A stretch of 64,000 nt of DNA from Fidelibacterota bacterium (GTDB lineage Bacteria > Fidelibacterota > UBA8477 > JABMPR01): contig JABIFG010000095.1 in NCBI GenBank assembly GCA_018650795.1, positions 30,028-94,027 of the forward strand. The letters are read 5' to 3'. The notes under the pieces were generated by a model that did not search any database, was not told the origin of the DNA, and worked only from the letters and a program-made list of their open reading frames with translations. The position numbers and the translations under genes are program-made. Shown here one piece after another: positions 23,753 to 32,094 of this stretch (its first letter is position 1; the number at the start of each line of letters is the position of its first letter).

Positions 23753-25386
23753 TTTCTATTAACCTTCCAAATTTGTAGTCTTGGCTCATGTGGGTTATTA
23801 AAGCGCCAACTCCGGCGTGTATCGATTTCAAAATCAAGAGCTTGGAACATACGTTGCTCTTGCGGGATGAAATTTCCCCAGGATAGCAGATAAAAGTTGC
23901 CCTGATGGGATGCTAACAAATCAAATATCTGTTGGCTGAATCTTGAGTTCGCTGAAATATAATGGTGCATATTACTTGATAATCGCATAAACTTTGTTGT
24001 AGGAGGGAAAAGCGGGGCAAAACAGGCCGTGGGTCGCTTACCTCCTAATATGACAACGGAGCTATCCAGCCCTTCAAGAGCGGGGAAGGATGCATTAATA
24101 TAATTCTCTTGCCATGGTATGCGATGATGTCTCGGAAATGATCCATAGAGAGCAGTCAAAATGATAAATCCAACAATAAATGTCGTGCCGATTTTTTTTG
24201 ATGGAAAAAGTTGGTACACGAGTATCGTGATGGGAAGAAAGGCCAGTGCTTCAAGCATAAATAGGTATCGGTAAATTGAAAATTGGACTAGCCAAATTAC
24301 GTAAGCAGTAGAAAAGAAAATTAGCAAAAATGTAAATTCCTTTGAGAGAGTTGGCTGCTTAACACCTTTAGTCCGGTCAAAAATAATTTTTAGACCCCAG
24401 ACGATAATAATTACAAATAATATTGCGAACCTCAGATCAGAAAAACTGCCCTGGCCATAGGTGTATGCTGAGTTATACATGAAATAAAAGGGATATAACA
24501 GGCCATCGATAAAAGATGTGGGCAAATAGCGAGCGTCTCTAATGGCAACATTAAAAACATCGGGTGCTTTGAAAATATTATTAAAAAAAGGGAAAATGGG
24601 GTTACCATATGTTTCCCACATCCTCCAATACCAGAAACCACCCGAGAAGAGTGCTCCAGTAATAATTCCACCTCCATAAATTGCCACGCCCTGCAATTTC
24701 GTCCATAGCTTTGGAAGTACGATGAACATAGCGACAGTACTGGCAAGAATAATAATCAGAGACGTCATCTTTATGCCAAAACTGATGCCCGCTGCAATAC
24801 CACCCAAGAAAAGGAGGAGCAGTAATCTGTTCTCTTGAGCGTCCAGTGCTTTGATTATAAAGAAAATGGAAAGCAGGAGAGGAATGCTTACGAAATTATC
24901 ATGATAGCTGGTTCCCAACAAATTGAAGGATGCTGGAGCCACAAATGCTGCAAAGCTTACCAGAAGCGCCAATTTAAAAGATGTGATCTGTAAGGAAAAT
25001 GATCTGAATGCTAGCGAGTGCGATTCTATTCTAGAAAAACTGGCTTCAGTGATTTTAAAAACCAAAAAATAATTTAACCCATGGATCATTCCCAGAATAG
25101 CCCCGACAGTTATCGGCCTAAAATTTACGATTAAAACATATAGAAAATTATCGAGGATGGGATTAAAAAAGGACTGAAGCTGAGCAGCGAGAATATCCAG
25201 GCCACTCCTATCGTTAAAATAAGCAAAGGCATTATAAAAGTGATAATTACGTAAATCCCAGTTATTGTCCTGGGTAAAGAGAACTGAGCTTACAGCTGCA
25301 ATTAACATATATAGTATGAGAACACCTGACGAGGGAAGTAAGCCCGGAGGGAGGGAAAGCGATCTCTTTTGCAGTTTTTTAATCAT
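23749..25386 (-). CDS. Multi-pass membrane GT-C-type glycosyltransferase (putative)
   Basis: A 545-residue protein with about ten predicted transmembrane helices and a soluble C-terminal region (from about residue 440, ending IWKVNRK). An early periplasmic loop carries TQDNNWDLRNYHFYNAFAYF (about residues 38-57); an acidic residue in the first loop is the usual catalytic feature of GT-C enzymes that take sugar from a polyprenyl-phosphate donor. The downstream, overlapping GT2 gene probably makes that donor (inference). I do not recognise a specific named subfamily, and a polymer flippase or a carrier-lipid mannosyltransferase are alternatives. It is the first gene of the three-gene operon. 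Confidence 0.65.
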   Translation of the reverse strand: MIKKLQKRSLSLPPGLLPSSGVLILYMLIAAVSSVLFTQDNNWDLRNYHFYNAFAYFNDRSGLDILAAQLQSFFNPILDNFLYVLIVNFRPITVGAILGMIHGLNYFLVFKITEASFSRIESHSLAFRSFSLQITSFKLALLVSFAAFVAPASFNLLGTSYHDNFVSIPLLLSIFFIIKALDAQENRLLLLLFLGGIAAGISFGIKMTSLIIILASTVAMFIVLPKLWTKLQGVAIYGGGIITGALFSGGFWYWRMWETYGNPIFPFFNNIFKAPDVFNVAIRDARYLPTSFIDGLLYPFYFMYNSAYTYGQGSFSDLRFAILFVIIIVWGLKIIFDRTKGVKQPTLSKEFTFLLIFFSTAYVIWLVQFSIYRYLFMLEALAFLPITILVYQLFPSKKIGTTFIVGFIILTALYGSFPRHHRIPWQENYINASFPALEGLDSSVVILGGKRPTACFAPLFPPTTKFMRLSSNMHHYISANSRFSQQIFDLLASHQGNFYLLSWGNFIPQEQRMFQALDFEIDTRRSWRFNNPHEPRLQIWKVNRK

Positions 25387-25715
25387 TTACAGAACCCATA
25401 ATCCCTACTTCTAAATCATTAGTGCTATTGCTCAATTGGGTATTTGCACTGCTAAATAAAAAGTCATGACTTATTTTTTTTATCGCGATAAGATCAACCA
25501 TTTTGCTAAAAAGCCAAGGACCTTGTTTTGGCTAGACTCAAAAAACATTATCTGGGAAATCTGACGAGAAGCATAAGTTGGATGAAGCCAATTACAGAAC
25601 GATCCAGATTGATAGGTAGGGTTTTGGTAAACAGAATAACATGAGTTATACAGTCATTCTCAACGGCGTGGTCGCTTCTATTATGTTCAGTGAGCAATTG
25701 GGACAAACGAAAAAT
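25387..25715. other. Intergenic region, 329 bp, no gene seen
   Basis: Low-GC spacer holding the presumed promoter of the glycosyltransferase operon on the right side of its start. No coding frame, RNA gene or convincing hairpin was found. Confidence 0.45.
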
Positions 25716-26798
25716 TTAGCCTTCAACAAGAGGTTTTATCAGGTCCTGAAATTTATCCAGGGTTGACCCCATCATTTCATCGTTTGTATCTGGCAAGGCC
25801 GTCATGATGATGACCAAGTCCTGATCAGGTTTTACAAATATATAATTACCACCATGACCCCAGGCTGTGTAAGCATCCCATTCAGGGATCAACCACCAAT
25901 AATAACCATACTCCCAGCCGTTTTCATCACCCCAATCACCCATATCTGTTTGCAGGCTGGTTGATTGAGCAATCCAGGTTGAATCAACGACTTGAATACC
26001 ATTCCACTTGCCATTATTAAGGCTGAGCTGACCAATTTTGGCTAGGTCTCGGGGACGAAGATGAAGACCATGCCCACCCATGCTGGTGCCAATTGGATCT
26101 GAACCCCAATAATAGTCACTTATTCCAAGTGGGCTAAAAAGCCGCTCTGAAGCCCATTCTTCCAGAGATTTCCCTGAGATATGCCCAATGGTGTAGCTCA
26201 ATAAGTGGGGATCACAATCGCGGTAATAGAAGGATTCGCCGGGTTGGGCATAAAGGTTTTTCTCCAGGATATACTTGATGGGATCATCTGGTTTCCCAAC
26301 ATACATCTCCATGGAAAAGTCACCATTGTCAAAATCCAGACCCGATTTCATGGTCATAAGATGACGAAGGGTAATCTTCCTTTTGTCTGGATTATCAGGA
26401 AATTTATCAGGGAAAAGGTTATACAGTTTCTGATCCAATGAGTCCAGATATCCCTCTGAGAATACTATTCCCGTGATGAGGGAGTTAATACTTTTGGCAA
26501 CCGACTGAACATGTCCATAGCGATCTCTATCTGCAGGGTCACGCACATAGCTTTCAAAAACCAGTCTCCCCTGCTTAATGATCAACAAACTTTTAGCATT
26601 ATAAAATTCGTCTTCAGAGCTAATGCGAGCATTGATTTCTTCCAGGATATTCACAGATATTCCAAGGGATTCAGGCGATGCAATCTCCCAGCCATCCGAC
26701 ATTTGCTCTGGCACATAATCTGAATTGATTTTAAATGAGTCATCTGGGACACAAGATGACAATATTATCAAAATGTTTAAGAGGATTACTTGTCTCAT
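25716..26798 (-). CDS. Beta-lactamase-fold serine hydrolase lipoprotein
   Basis: A 360-residue class-C-beta-lactamase/DD-peptidase-like serine hydrolase. The start at 26798 is chosen because GGAG is 6 nt upstream and the ATG overlaps the previous stop as TGATG; a start at 26849 would lose the signal peptide. The lipobox is LSSC (Cys16). The active-site serine and lysine are S99-V-A-K102, the tyrosine motif is YYRDCDPHLL (about 200), and the third motif is HGGN near the C-terminus in place of KTG. Such proteins (EstB, peptidase S12) act as esterases, D-amino-acid peptidases or penicillin-binding proteins. It is translationally coupled to the preceding outer-membrane-like gene. Confidence 0.82.
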   Translation of the reverse strand: MRQVILLNILIILSSCVPDDSFKINSDYVPEQMSDGWEIASPESLGISVNILEEINARISSEDEFYNAKSLLIIKQGRLVFESYVRDPADRDRYGHVQSVAKSINSLITGIVFSEGYLDSLDQKLYNLFPDKFPDNPDKRKITLRHLMTMKSGLDFDNGDFSMEMYVGKPDDPIKYILEKNLYAQPGESFYYRDCDPHLLSYTIGHISGKSLEEWASERLFSPLGISDYYWGSDPIGTSMGGHGLHLRPRDLAKIGQLSLNNGKWNGIQVVDSTWIAQSTSLQTDMGDWGDENGWEYGYYWWLIPEWDAYTAWGHGGNYIFVKPDQDLVIIMTALPDTNDEMMGSTLDKFQDLIKPLVEG

Positions 26799-27577
26799 CA
26801 CCAGCTCCGAAATTTCCGTGCATATCTCAAGGAGGTACTGATTGCCCAAGCCTCTTTTGGCATAGTGGCATGATCATACTCAAACTCCAGAATCCAGCTA
26901 GATTTAGGTGTAGAAACATACTCACCACTGATCCTTACACTTTGATAGTCTGCCCAGGAAACTGTTTTGTAGTTTCGTTTAGCTTCAGTGCTTTTGAACC
27001 CCCCCCAGGCCAGTCCCGGATCCTGCTTATTGTGTCGATAAGCAGGTGGTCTGGAAATTTGATTCAGAAGTGGGATTTCCAGGTGCAGGGTAATCGCTCT
27101 ATCTGAAGCAGCAGGTGTTGTCCACTCCATGGCCAGGGCAATGCCTCTGATGGTGAACCAGTAGAGGTGGGCATCATCCCAAGAAAAGGGAAAGTAATTA
27201 TTAATTTTGAATGGGAATGCCAGACCACCTTTGAAGTGACCCTGATTCTCCGCCAGGTCAATTGATTTAAGCAAACTGGGGTTAATATCCAGAGAAAATG
27301 CCATACCCATATGTGAATATCGATTGAACACAAAATCGAACTTGTAACTCAGGGGTAAATCAAATTGCCATTCCCCTCGGTTGTGTTGAAAAGAGCTTCC
27401 AATAATTACACCAGGTCCATGAAAACCAAGGGGCACAATCAAGTCATCCCTGAACGAGGCCAACTCAAGAGCAGCATGCCATTTAATGGTGTTGGGCATT
27501 TTTAAACTTGTTTCCTCGGGGAAAACAGTACTTCCCAGAAGAAACATGATAACTAAATATATAATGACTGCGCGCAT
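26798..27577 (-). CDS. Putative outer-membrane beta-barrel protein of unknown function
   Basis: I do not recognise this 259-residue protein. A signal peptide (about residues 1-20, STVFPEE) is followed by alternating hydrophobic and aromatic beta-strand patterns throughout, for example WQFDLPLSYKFDFVFNRYS and WILEFEYDHA, and it ends RYARKFRSW with a C-terminal aromatic residue, as in outer-membrane barrels. The stop overlaps the start of the serine hydrolase lipoprotein (TGATG), so the two are made together and may work together at the cell envelope. An outer-membrane location is inferred, not shown. Confidence 0.5.
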   Translation of the reverse strand: MRAVIIYLVIMFLLGSTVFPEETSLKMPNTIKWHAALELASFRDDLIVPLGFHGPGVIIGSSFQHNRGEWQFDLPLSYKFDFVFNRYSHMGMAFSLDINPSLLKSIDLAENQGHFKGGLAFPFKINNYFPFSWDDAHLYWFTIRGIALAMEWTTPAASDRAITLHLEIPLLNQISRPPAYRHNKQDPGLAWGGFKSTEAKRNYKTVSWADYQSVRISGEYVSTPKSSWILEFEYDHATMPKEAWAISTSLRYARKFRSW

Positions 27578-27687
27578 AAATATTTTGTATCCTATATCCC
27601 GGTTAAAACCATATGCAAAGTAGAACTAGATATCGGCATGATAAGCCCATTCAGAGACAACATTTTCTGTTTCATTCATCATTCTAA

Positions 27688-27716
27688 ATTGTCAAACAAA
27701 CTATTGCAATTGTCAA
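27688..27716. repeat. Two direct ATTGTCAA repeats one helical phase apart
   Basis: ATTGTCAA occurs at 27688-27695 and again at 27709-27716, 21 bp apart, in the divergent region between the outer-membrane-like gene and the gene at 27771. The spacing of two DNA turns suits two protomers bound to one face. No protein is known to use it. Confidence 0.3.
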
Positions 27717-27770
27717 TTATGTTCAATAACATTAATCCACAAATATTATCGTATAACAGGAGTATGGCTT

Positions 27771-28355
27771 ATGTCTAAAAAGAGAAATCGAGCAATTGAT
27801 TGGATGAAATATGCCTACGAAATGGTCTCTATTATCATTGGTGTTCTCATTGCTTTAGGAGTGGATGAGTGGAATGAAGATCGTCAGAATCAGGAGCGTG
27901 CAAGAACTGCCCTCATAAATATCCAAAACGAAGCAAAGATGAATTTATCCATCCTTGAAGTCCTACATCCCAGAAATATGGAAGCCTTTGCTGTGGTTCA
28001 AACAGAATCGTCAGAGGATGATAGTGCCACGATCGTTCCGGGCCTGCAGCTACAGGATGTTGCCTGGAAAACATTGATGAGCAACGGCATCTCAGTGCAT
28101 GTGGACTACGATGAGTTGTACCAGGTTGCTGAAATTTATTCTATTCAGCAGATCTATAAGGATTTTGCCAACCAGTTTGTGGAGCAGATCATGGTTACGA
28201 GGAGCATGTCAATCGTCAATGGGAATCCGCTGAGTGACTCTGATATAATTACTGCAAGTGTCGAATTGCTGACTTTGCTCATGGGAATAGAAGAACAGTT
28301 GCAAAATCATCTCACTGAGTTTCTGGATGAAAGGTCAAGCGAGCCTGCGAATTGA
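27771..28355 (+). CDS. Single-pass membrane protein, DUF6090-like
   Basis: A 194-residue protein with one N-terminal transmembrane helix (about residues 14-33, YEMVSIIIGVLIALGVDEWN). The following WNEDRQNQERA segment and helical remainder match a pattern seen in many short FCB-group proteins annotated as DUF6090, of unknown function. Lengthy charged helices (about 36-70 and 150-190) suggest a coiled coil outside the membrane. The start is supported by AGGAG 8 nt before the ATG. It faces away from its neighbours and ends in front of a candidate terminator. Confidence 0.65.
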   Translation: MSKKRNRAIDWMKYAYEMVSIIIGVLIALGVDEWNEDRQNQERARTALINIQNEAKMNLSILEVLHPRNMEAFAVVQTESSEDDSATIVPGLQLQDVAWKTLMSNGISVHVDYDELYQVAEIYSIQQIYKDFANQFVEQIMVTRSMSIVNGNPLSDSDIITASVELLTLLMGIEEQLQNHLTEFLDERSSEPAN

Positions 28356-28423
28356 TTGCTTAGTCGTCGATAGCCCCCTGACTCAAGCAAAATATCTGAT
28401 GAATTGAATAAAATGACCAGCAT

Positions 28424-28452
28424 TGCTACCCCTGTGAGAAATGGTAGCATTT
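28424..28452 (+). terminator. Candidate terminator after the DUF6090-like gene
   Basis: TGCTACC and GGTAGCA form a 7-bp stem with a 12-nt loop, followed by TTT. It lies between convergent genes and is weaker than the other terminators in this window. Confidence 0.45.
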
Positions 28453-28462
28453 AAAACAGGTA

Positions 28463-28765
28463 TCAGGCAATTTTCCTAATATAAGTAGAAACCCCACCCC
28501 TCAGATTAATCAAATTATCAAAGCCATGTTGAGACTCCAGAAATTCGATAACCTTTTTTGATCTCACTGCATGCTGACAGATCACGACGAGGTCTTCTGT
28601 TCTGGGGATCATATCAATAGCTTGAGGAAGTTGATTTAATGGGATATTAATTACATTTTCACCCCGAATCATGGGTACTTCCCATGCTTCACGAACATCC
28701 AGTATTTGCATATCACCGCTTTCATAGATGCTAATAAATTGTGGCAATGTAATTTCCTTACCCAT
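28463..28765 (-). CDS. Rhodanese-like single-domain protein
   Basis: A 100-residue rhodanese domain on its own, similar in length to GlpE or PspE. The CH2A-like motif ILDVREAWEV is at about residues 20-29 and the active-site loop CQHAVRSKKVI (about 64-74) holds the sulfur-accepting cysteine. It ends in the usual INLRGGVSTY segment. No signal peptide is present, so it should act in the cytoplasm in sulfur transfer or thiosulfate:cyanide chemistry. It stands alone between a convergent membrane-protein gene and a gene-free stretch. Confidence 0.88.
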   Translation of the reverse strand: MGKEITLPQFISIYESGDMQILDVREAWEVPMIRGENVINIPLNQLPQAIDMIPRTEDLVVICQHAVRSKKVIEFLESQHGFDNLINLRGGVSTYIRKIA

Positions 28766-29162
28766 AACGGCACCCTGGGTTTGGCTCTAATCTTTTATAC
28801 TTTATCAACTGCTATATCCACCTAATTTTCGCTAGCCTGATATCTGACAATCCCTATGAATAAGGTATTCAGGGAGATCACAACGTGCAATGTGATTCTT
28901 TTTATCATGTTTATGCTTTATCAAAATATCATATCCAAATGCATTGAGAAGTCCACCAAACAGCGATGGCTCCACATGTCGAGGAAATCATGGGAGCTTT
29001 GCCCCCATTCAATGGTTGGATTACTCTTTTAGATGAATAGCAAATTTTAAAATTGTCAGGCACTTCGAAGATAGTGATCAAGCCAAACCCAAAGAAAGGG
29101 ATATCAGAAGTTGACCCCGGAAACGCCAGACGCGGGGATAGGGTTTATGATTCCATTTTGGT
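28766..29162. other. Intergenic region, 397 bp, no gene seen
   Basis: The promoter of the rhodanese gene must lie here. A 74-codon plus-strand frame at 29053-29277 runs into the antisense of the transporter gene and lacks a ribosome site, so it is not called. No RNA gene or hairpin was recognised. Confidence 0.45.
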
Positions 29163-30467
29163 CTATTTTTGCCCATGCTCCTTCAATTCGACAGATTGCT
29201 TTCTCGGTTTTAGAAAGGGTAATAGTATGAGGGGTACAAAGGCGATCCAGCCATCCATAAACAGCACCTTTGCATAGCCATGCAGATCAGCATGTTTTCC
29301 CTGCCATAGACTGGAATAAGAATAGACAAAATTATGGAGAGCCATATAGCCTGTAAATTGTGTAGCCGCCACTGCTGGACTGGTCAACCCCATGAATACA
29401 GCAGTACTGGTTCCTTGCTGTAACCCACTGGCGAAGCTGTAGGCTATGGAAACGTAGAAGAAAAGATCGATAGTCACACCGGCTGTTCCCTCAACTCCAA
29501 TAAACTGACGAGCAAGATAGAAGGTAGGGATAGTCGTTAAAACATACCAGACGCCCAAAGCTTTTCGGTGCCCAACCCTATCTGAAATCCAGCCACCGAT
29601 AATGCAACCTGCGGCTGCAAAAATAGTCCCGAACATGGTGAGTTTCGCAATCTGGTTTTCATCCATTCCAAGATCCACTTGAATGGCACTCCCAAGAACA
29701 AGTCCTAGAGCCAGAGCTCCAAAGGGGAGCAAAGAGAAAACAACCCCAACTAATGGACCAGTTCCTGATTTGAAGAAGCCTTGATATAGCTCTTTTAAAA
29801 ACAGTTTCATTTGACTTAGTATTTCTTGAAAGACACTAACACCTGACTGGATCTTTTCTTTTATCGGATCTGCCGGCTCCTGAAGTCTCAATGTCACGAA
29901 AACCAGAATGAGAGTGAGTGCGAGAAGGACAAAGGGGAAAGAAAATTCGAAGCCAAATTTACCAGCAATCAACAAAGCCCCACTACCACCAATGGCCTGC
30001 CCCAAATAAGAAGAACCAAACATAAAGCCATTGGCTATACCACGCTCATTTTCAGGTAGCACTTTGATGGCCAGTGCATCGATGGCCACATCCTGGGTCG
30101 CAGCAAAAATATTGTGAATTATGATGAGTGTAGTTAGAAGCTGAATATTTGTAGAGTAGTCAAAGAATACCACGATACCCAGTGTTCCAATCATGGCAGC
30201 CTGGGCGGAAGCAATCCAGGTTCGCTTTGCTCCAAAGCGTTTAAATTTTATAAGATCTACCAGGGGAGCCCAGGCCCATTTGAAACCCCATGGGGCATAA
30301 AGGGAAGCTGTAAAGAGGCCGATCTCGGTGAGCCCAACCCCGCTCATGCGCAGGTGAGTTGCCAGAGCAATGGCACTGAACCCAAACGGAATGCCTTCAG
30401 ATAGATACAGAAGCGAGAATGTCAGTAATCTGCCGTTTTTTGTTTTGAGCGCGTTTTTAGACAGCAT
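29163..30467 (-). CDS. MFS transporter, AmpG/PAT-like
   Basis: A 434-residue, 12-helix transporter. The first helix pair LYLSEGIPFGFSAIALATHLR and the loop 2-3 segment SLYAPWGFKWAWAPLVDL (about residues 54-71) match the AmpG-like branch of the major facilitator superfamily, which includes the muropeptide permease of peptidoglycan recycling and peptide/acetyl-CoA transporters. AATQDVAIDALAIKVLP (about 125-141) is another feature of this group. No other recycling genes are nearby, so the substrate is uncertain. Single-gene unit, minus strand. Confidence 0.75.
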   Translation of the reverse strand: MLSKNALKTKNGRLLTFSLLYLSEGIPFGFSAIALATHLRMSGVGLTEIGLFTASLYAPWGFKWAWAPLVDLIKFKRFGAKRTWIASAQAAMIGTLGIVVFFDYSTNIQLLTTLIIIHNIFAATQDVAIDALAIKVLPENERGIANGFMFGSSYLGQAIGGSGALLIAGKFGFEFSFPFVLLALTLILVFVTLRLQEPADPIKEKIQSGVSVFQEILSQMKLFLKELYQGFFKSGTGPLVGVVFSLLPFGALALGLVLGSAIQVDLGMDENQIAKLTMFGTIFAAAGCIIGGWISDRVGHRKALGVWYVLTTIPTFYLARQFIGVEGTAGVTIDLFFYVSIAYSFASGLQQGTSTAVFMGLTSPAVAATQFTGYMALHNFVYSYSSLWQGKHADLHGYAKVLFMDGWIAFVPLILLPFLKPRKQSVELKEHGQK

Positions 30468-30672
30468 ATATTTCCTTATCTGTTCCCCGCAATTTTCATC
30501 ATTTGATGTCTAGAAGGAGTGATATCTCACTGGGACTTCGGTCTTAAGATAGACTTTGGTAATAAACATCAAATCGAGATTTTACTGTTGGTAATATCAG
30601 GTCTCTTTTCTAGCATACAACCCTCAATTAATTGGTTCTATTTATAATAACTATACTTGGGAGGTATAAGAT

Positions 30673-30915
30673 ATGTTAAAAAATGTGGGTTTGATTGACA
30701 GGAGCTTAAGATTTCTCCTGGCCCTGTTGTTAATCTGGCTGGGACTGATTTTCATGAAAGGGATCGAAGGGAATGTTTGGGGGATACTTGTTTCCTTGTC
30801 TTCTCTCTTGCCACTGTATATGGTTATAACTCGATCCTGTTTTGTGTTCCATTGGTTCAATATCCACACGCTTTCAAAGAAAGAAATCCTGCGTTTTGGA
30901 GATCCAAAAAAATAG
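30673..30915 (+). CDS. DUF2892 (YgaP transmembrane-domain) protein
   Basis: An 80-residue membrane protein with two transmembrane helices (about residues 11-28 and 32-52) and the family phrases VGLIDRSLRFLLAL near the N-terminus and LLPLYMVITRSCF at about 46-58. DUF2892 is the membrane part of the rhodanese YgaP and often stands alone as here. RBS GGGAGG lies 8 nt before the ATG. A rhodanese gene is 2 kb away, but the two are not adjacent. Function unknown. Confidence 0.82.
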   Translation: MLKNVGLIDRSLRFLLALLLIWLGLIFMKGIEGNVWGILVSLSSLLPLYMVITRSCFVFHWFNIHTLSKKEILRFGDPKK

Positions 30916-30924
30916 CAGGATTAA

Positions 30925-31401
30925 TTAGCTCTCGATAACACTCCCTACAAATTCTCTTAACCTTGTTACTTGTTCGACTGCCTTCATCCTACCCACGGCT
31001 AAAACCCCAAAGGTGACCAGGATTAGGAGTCCGGAAAATAAGGTGACAACCAGGGCTAAAAGGGGTTGCTCTCCAATGGTCATCTGAGATAAAGACATCA
31101 TCAGGGCGGCCAGTAATACAACTGAGCCCAGGATCACAAAAAACATTGCCAGGGTAAACATGGATGAGTTGGGACCGACTGATTCATGGATGGTGGTCTC
31201 ACTCCCCTCATTTTCAAGACGTAGCGTCATTTCTGGTGACCACCAGTGGTGTTCTTTCTGTTTCACATTCAGAGAGATTAAATGATTGGCGACCTGGAGG
31301 GTAAAAGAATCCCCCTCCTCCTTTTGGAAATTGATAAATTTTCCCATGAGGTCTGCTTGTGAAAGGGTGTGACTATATGTTCTACGAAGATTAATTCCCA
31401 C
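30925..31401 (-). CDS. Membrane protein of unknown function
   Basis: I do not recognise this 158-residue protein. The first half (about residues 1-75) is soluble with alternating beta-strand and Glu/Lys patterns. Two adjacent transmembrane helices follow (about 80-103 and 113-137, MFTLAMFFVILGSVVLLAAL and LLALVVTLFSGLLILVTFG), then a short charged tail. There is no signal peptide. It is convergent with the DUF2892 gene 9 bp away. The frame has no obvious shadow and good codon use, so it is probably real. Confidence 0.55.
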   Translation of the reverse strand: MGINLRRTYSHTLSQADLMGKFINFQKEEGDSFTLQVANHLISLNVKQKEHHWWSPEMTLRLENEGSETTIHESVGPNSSMFTLAMFFVILGSVVLLAALMMSLSQMTIGEQPLLALVVTLFSGLLILVTFGVLAVGRMKAVEQVTRLREFVGSVIES

Positions 31402-31529
31402 TTAAACTCTCATCGATTCTATACATGATACATTTTATCATGTACCAACCATAAAGTCAAGTGGAGGGACGTCAATCTGCATCTGTTTTACCAGCCAATG
31501 AATGGGGGCTCATTGCCCAGGTCTAAAAA

Positions 31530-31555
31530 AAAAGGCCTCCATATGGAGGCCTTTT
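31530..31555 (-). terminator. Strong intrinsic terminator after the 33-residue peptide gene
   Basis: A perfect 11-bp stem AAAAGGCCTCC/GGAGGCCTTTT with a 4-nt ATAT loop, followed on the minus strand by nine T residues in a row. It lies 15 bp past the stop of the small gene at 31570-31671 and so serves it. Confidence 0.85.
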
Positions 31556-31569
31556 GAAGGAGGACGGCT

Positions 31570-31671
31570 CTACTTCAGAAAACTTATTACTAATAAGCCA
31601 ATTAAAAGCATGAATACCGCTGTACGTATAACTATTTGAATAGTTTTAGAATGTTTCTTTTGATCAGTCAT
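31570..31671 (-). CDS. Small (33-residue) single-helix membrane protein
   Basis: A short frame too small for most gene callers. It starts ATG at 31671, runs through a polar, lysine-rich head (MTDQKKHSKTIQ) and a clear transmembrane helix (TAVFMLLIGLLVISFL, about residues 17-32), and stops with TAG at 31570. An AGGA lies 11 nt upstream of the ATG, a little far but usable. A perfect terminator follows the stop by 15 bp, which shows that something is transcribed across this frame. No function is known for it. Confidence 0.6.
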   Translation of the reverse strand: MTDQKKHSKTIQIVIRTAVFMLLIGLLVISFLK

Positions 31672-32094
31672 ATTGTATAGATTCCTAATATTGTCATCAA
31701 TAATTTCCAGGCATGTCTAATGCATTTTCTATGCCAGTGTAGCAAGTATGAGGAGTCAATCATTAAGAAACTTTGAAAAATATTCACTTAATCATTTATT
31801 GATAAGGTCAACGTGGGTGTCATCACCCCAGTATCTGTAATATTTCAATTTGTGGGTGACGGCTTTTTCCCGAGATACATGCTGATTGTAGTACTCATTT
31901 TGGTCCCCTTCATTTTGAAAGCGGGGTTTACCGGACTATATCCGACTATGAAATCAACGGCAGTCTCCACATATAAAGGGGCATACTTCCTCCAAGTCAA
32001 CTTATGAGCGGCATGAATCAATAGTTGGTTTACAATTGATTATCGCATCAAAATAACAGTTATTTCAATTGGATTATTCTTCTATCTTATCTGA
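31672..32094. other. Intergenic region, 423 bp, upstream of the sensor kinase
   Basis: Holds the promoters of the minus-strand peptide gene and of the plus-strand sensor kinase. A 64-codon plus-strand frame at 31813-32007 (GTG start, one hydrophobic stretch) lacks a ribosome site and is not called. No RNA gene seen. A further 128 bp without a gene (31402-31529) lies on the other side of the terminator. Confidence 0.45.

Noticed and set aside
29053..29277. 74-codon plus-strand frame in the 28766-29162 gap
   Set aside because: Half of it is antisense to the transporter gene and it has no ribosome site.
31813..32007. 64-codon plus-strand frame with a hydrophobic stretch upstream of the sensor kinase
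   Set aside because: GTG start without a ribosome site and no supporting terminator; the transmembrane-like run alone is not enough.
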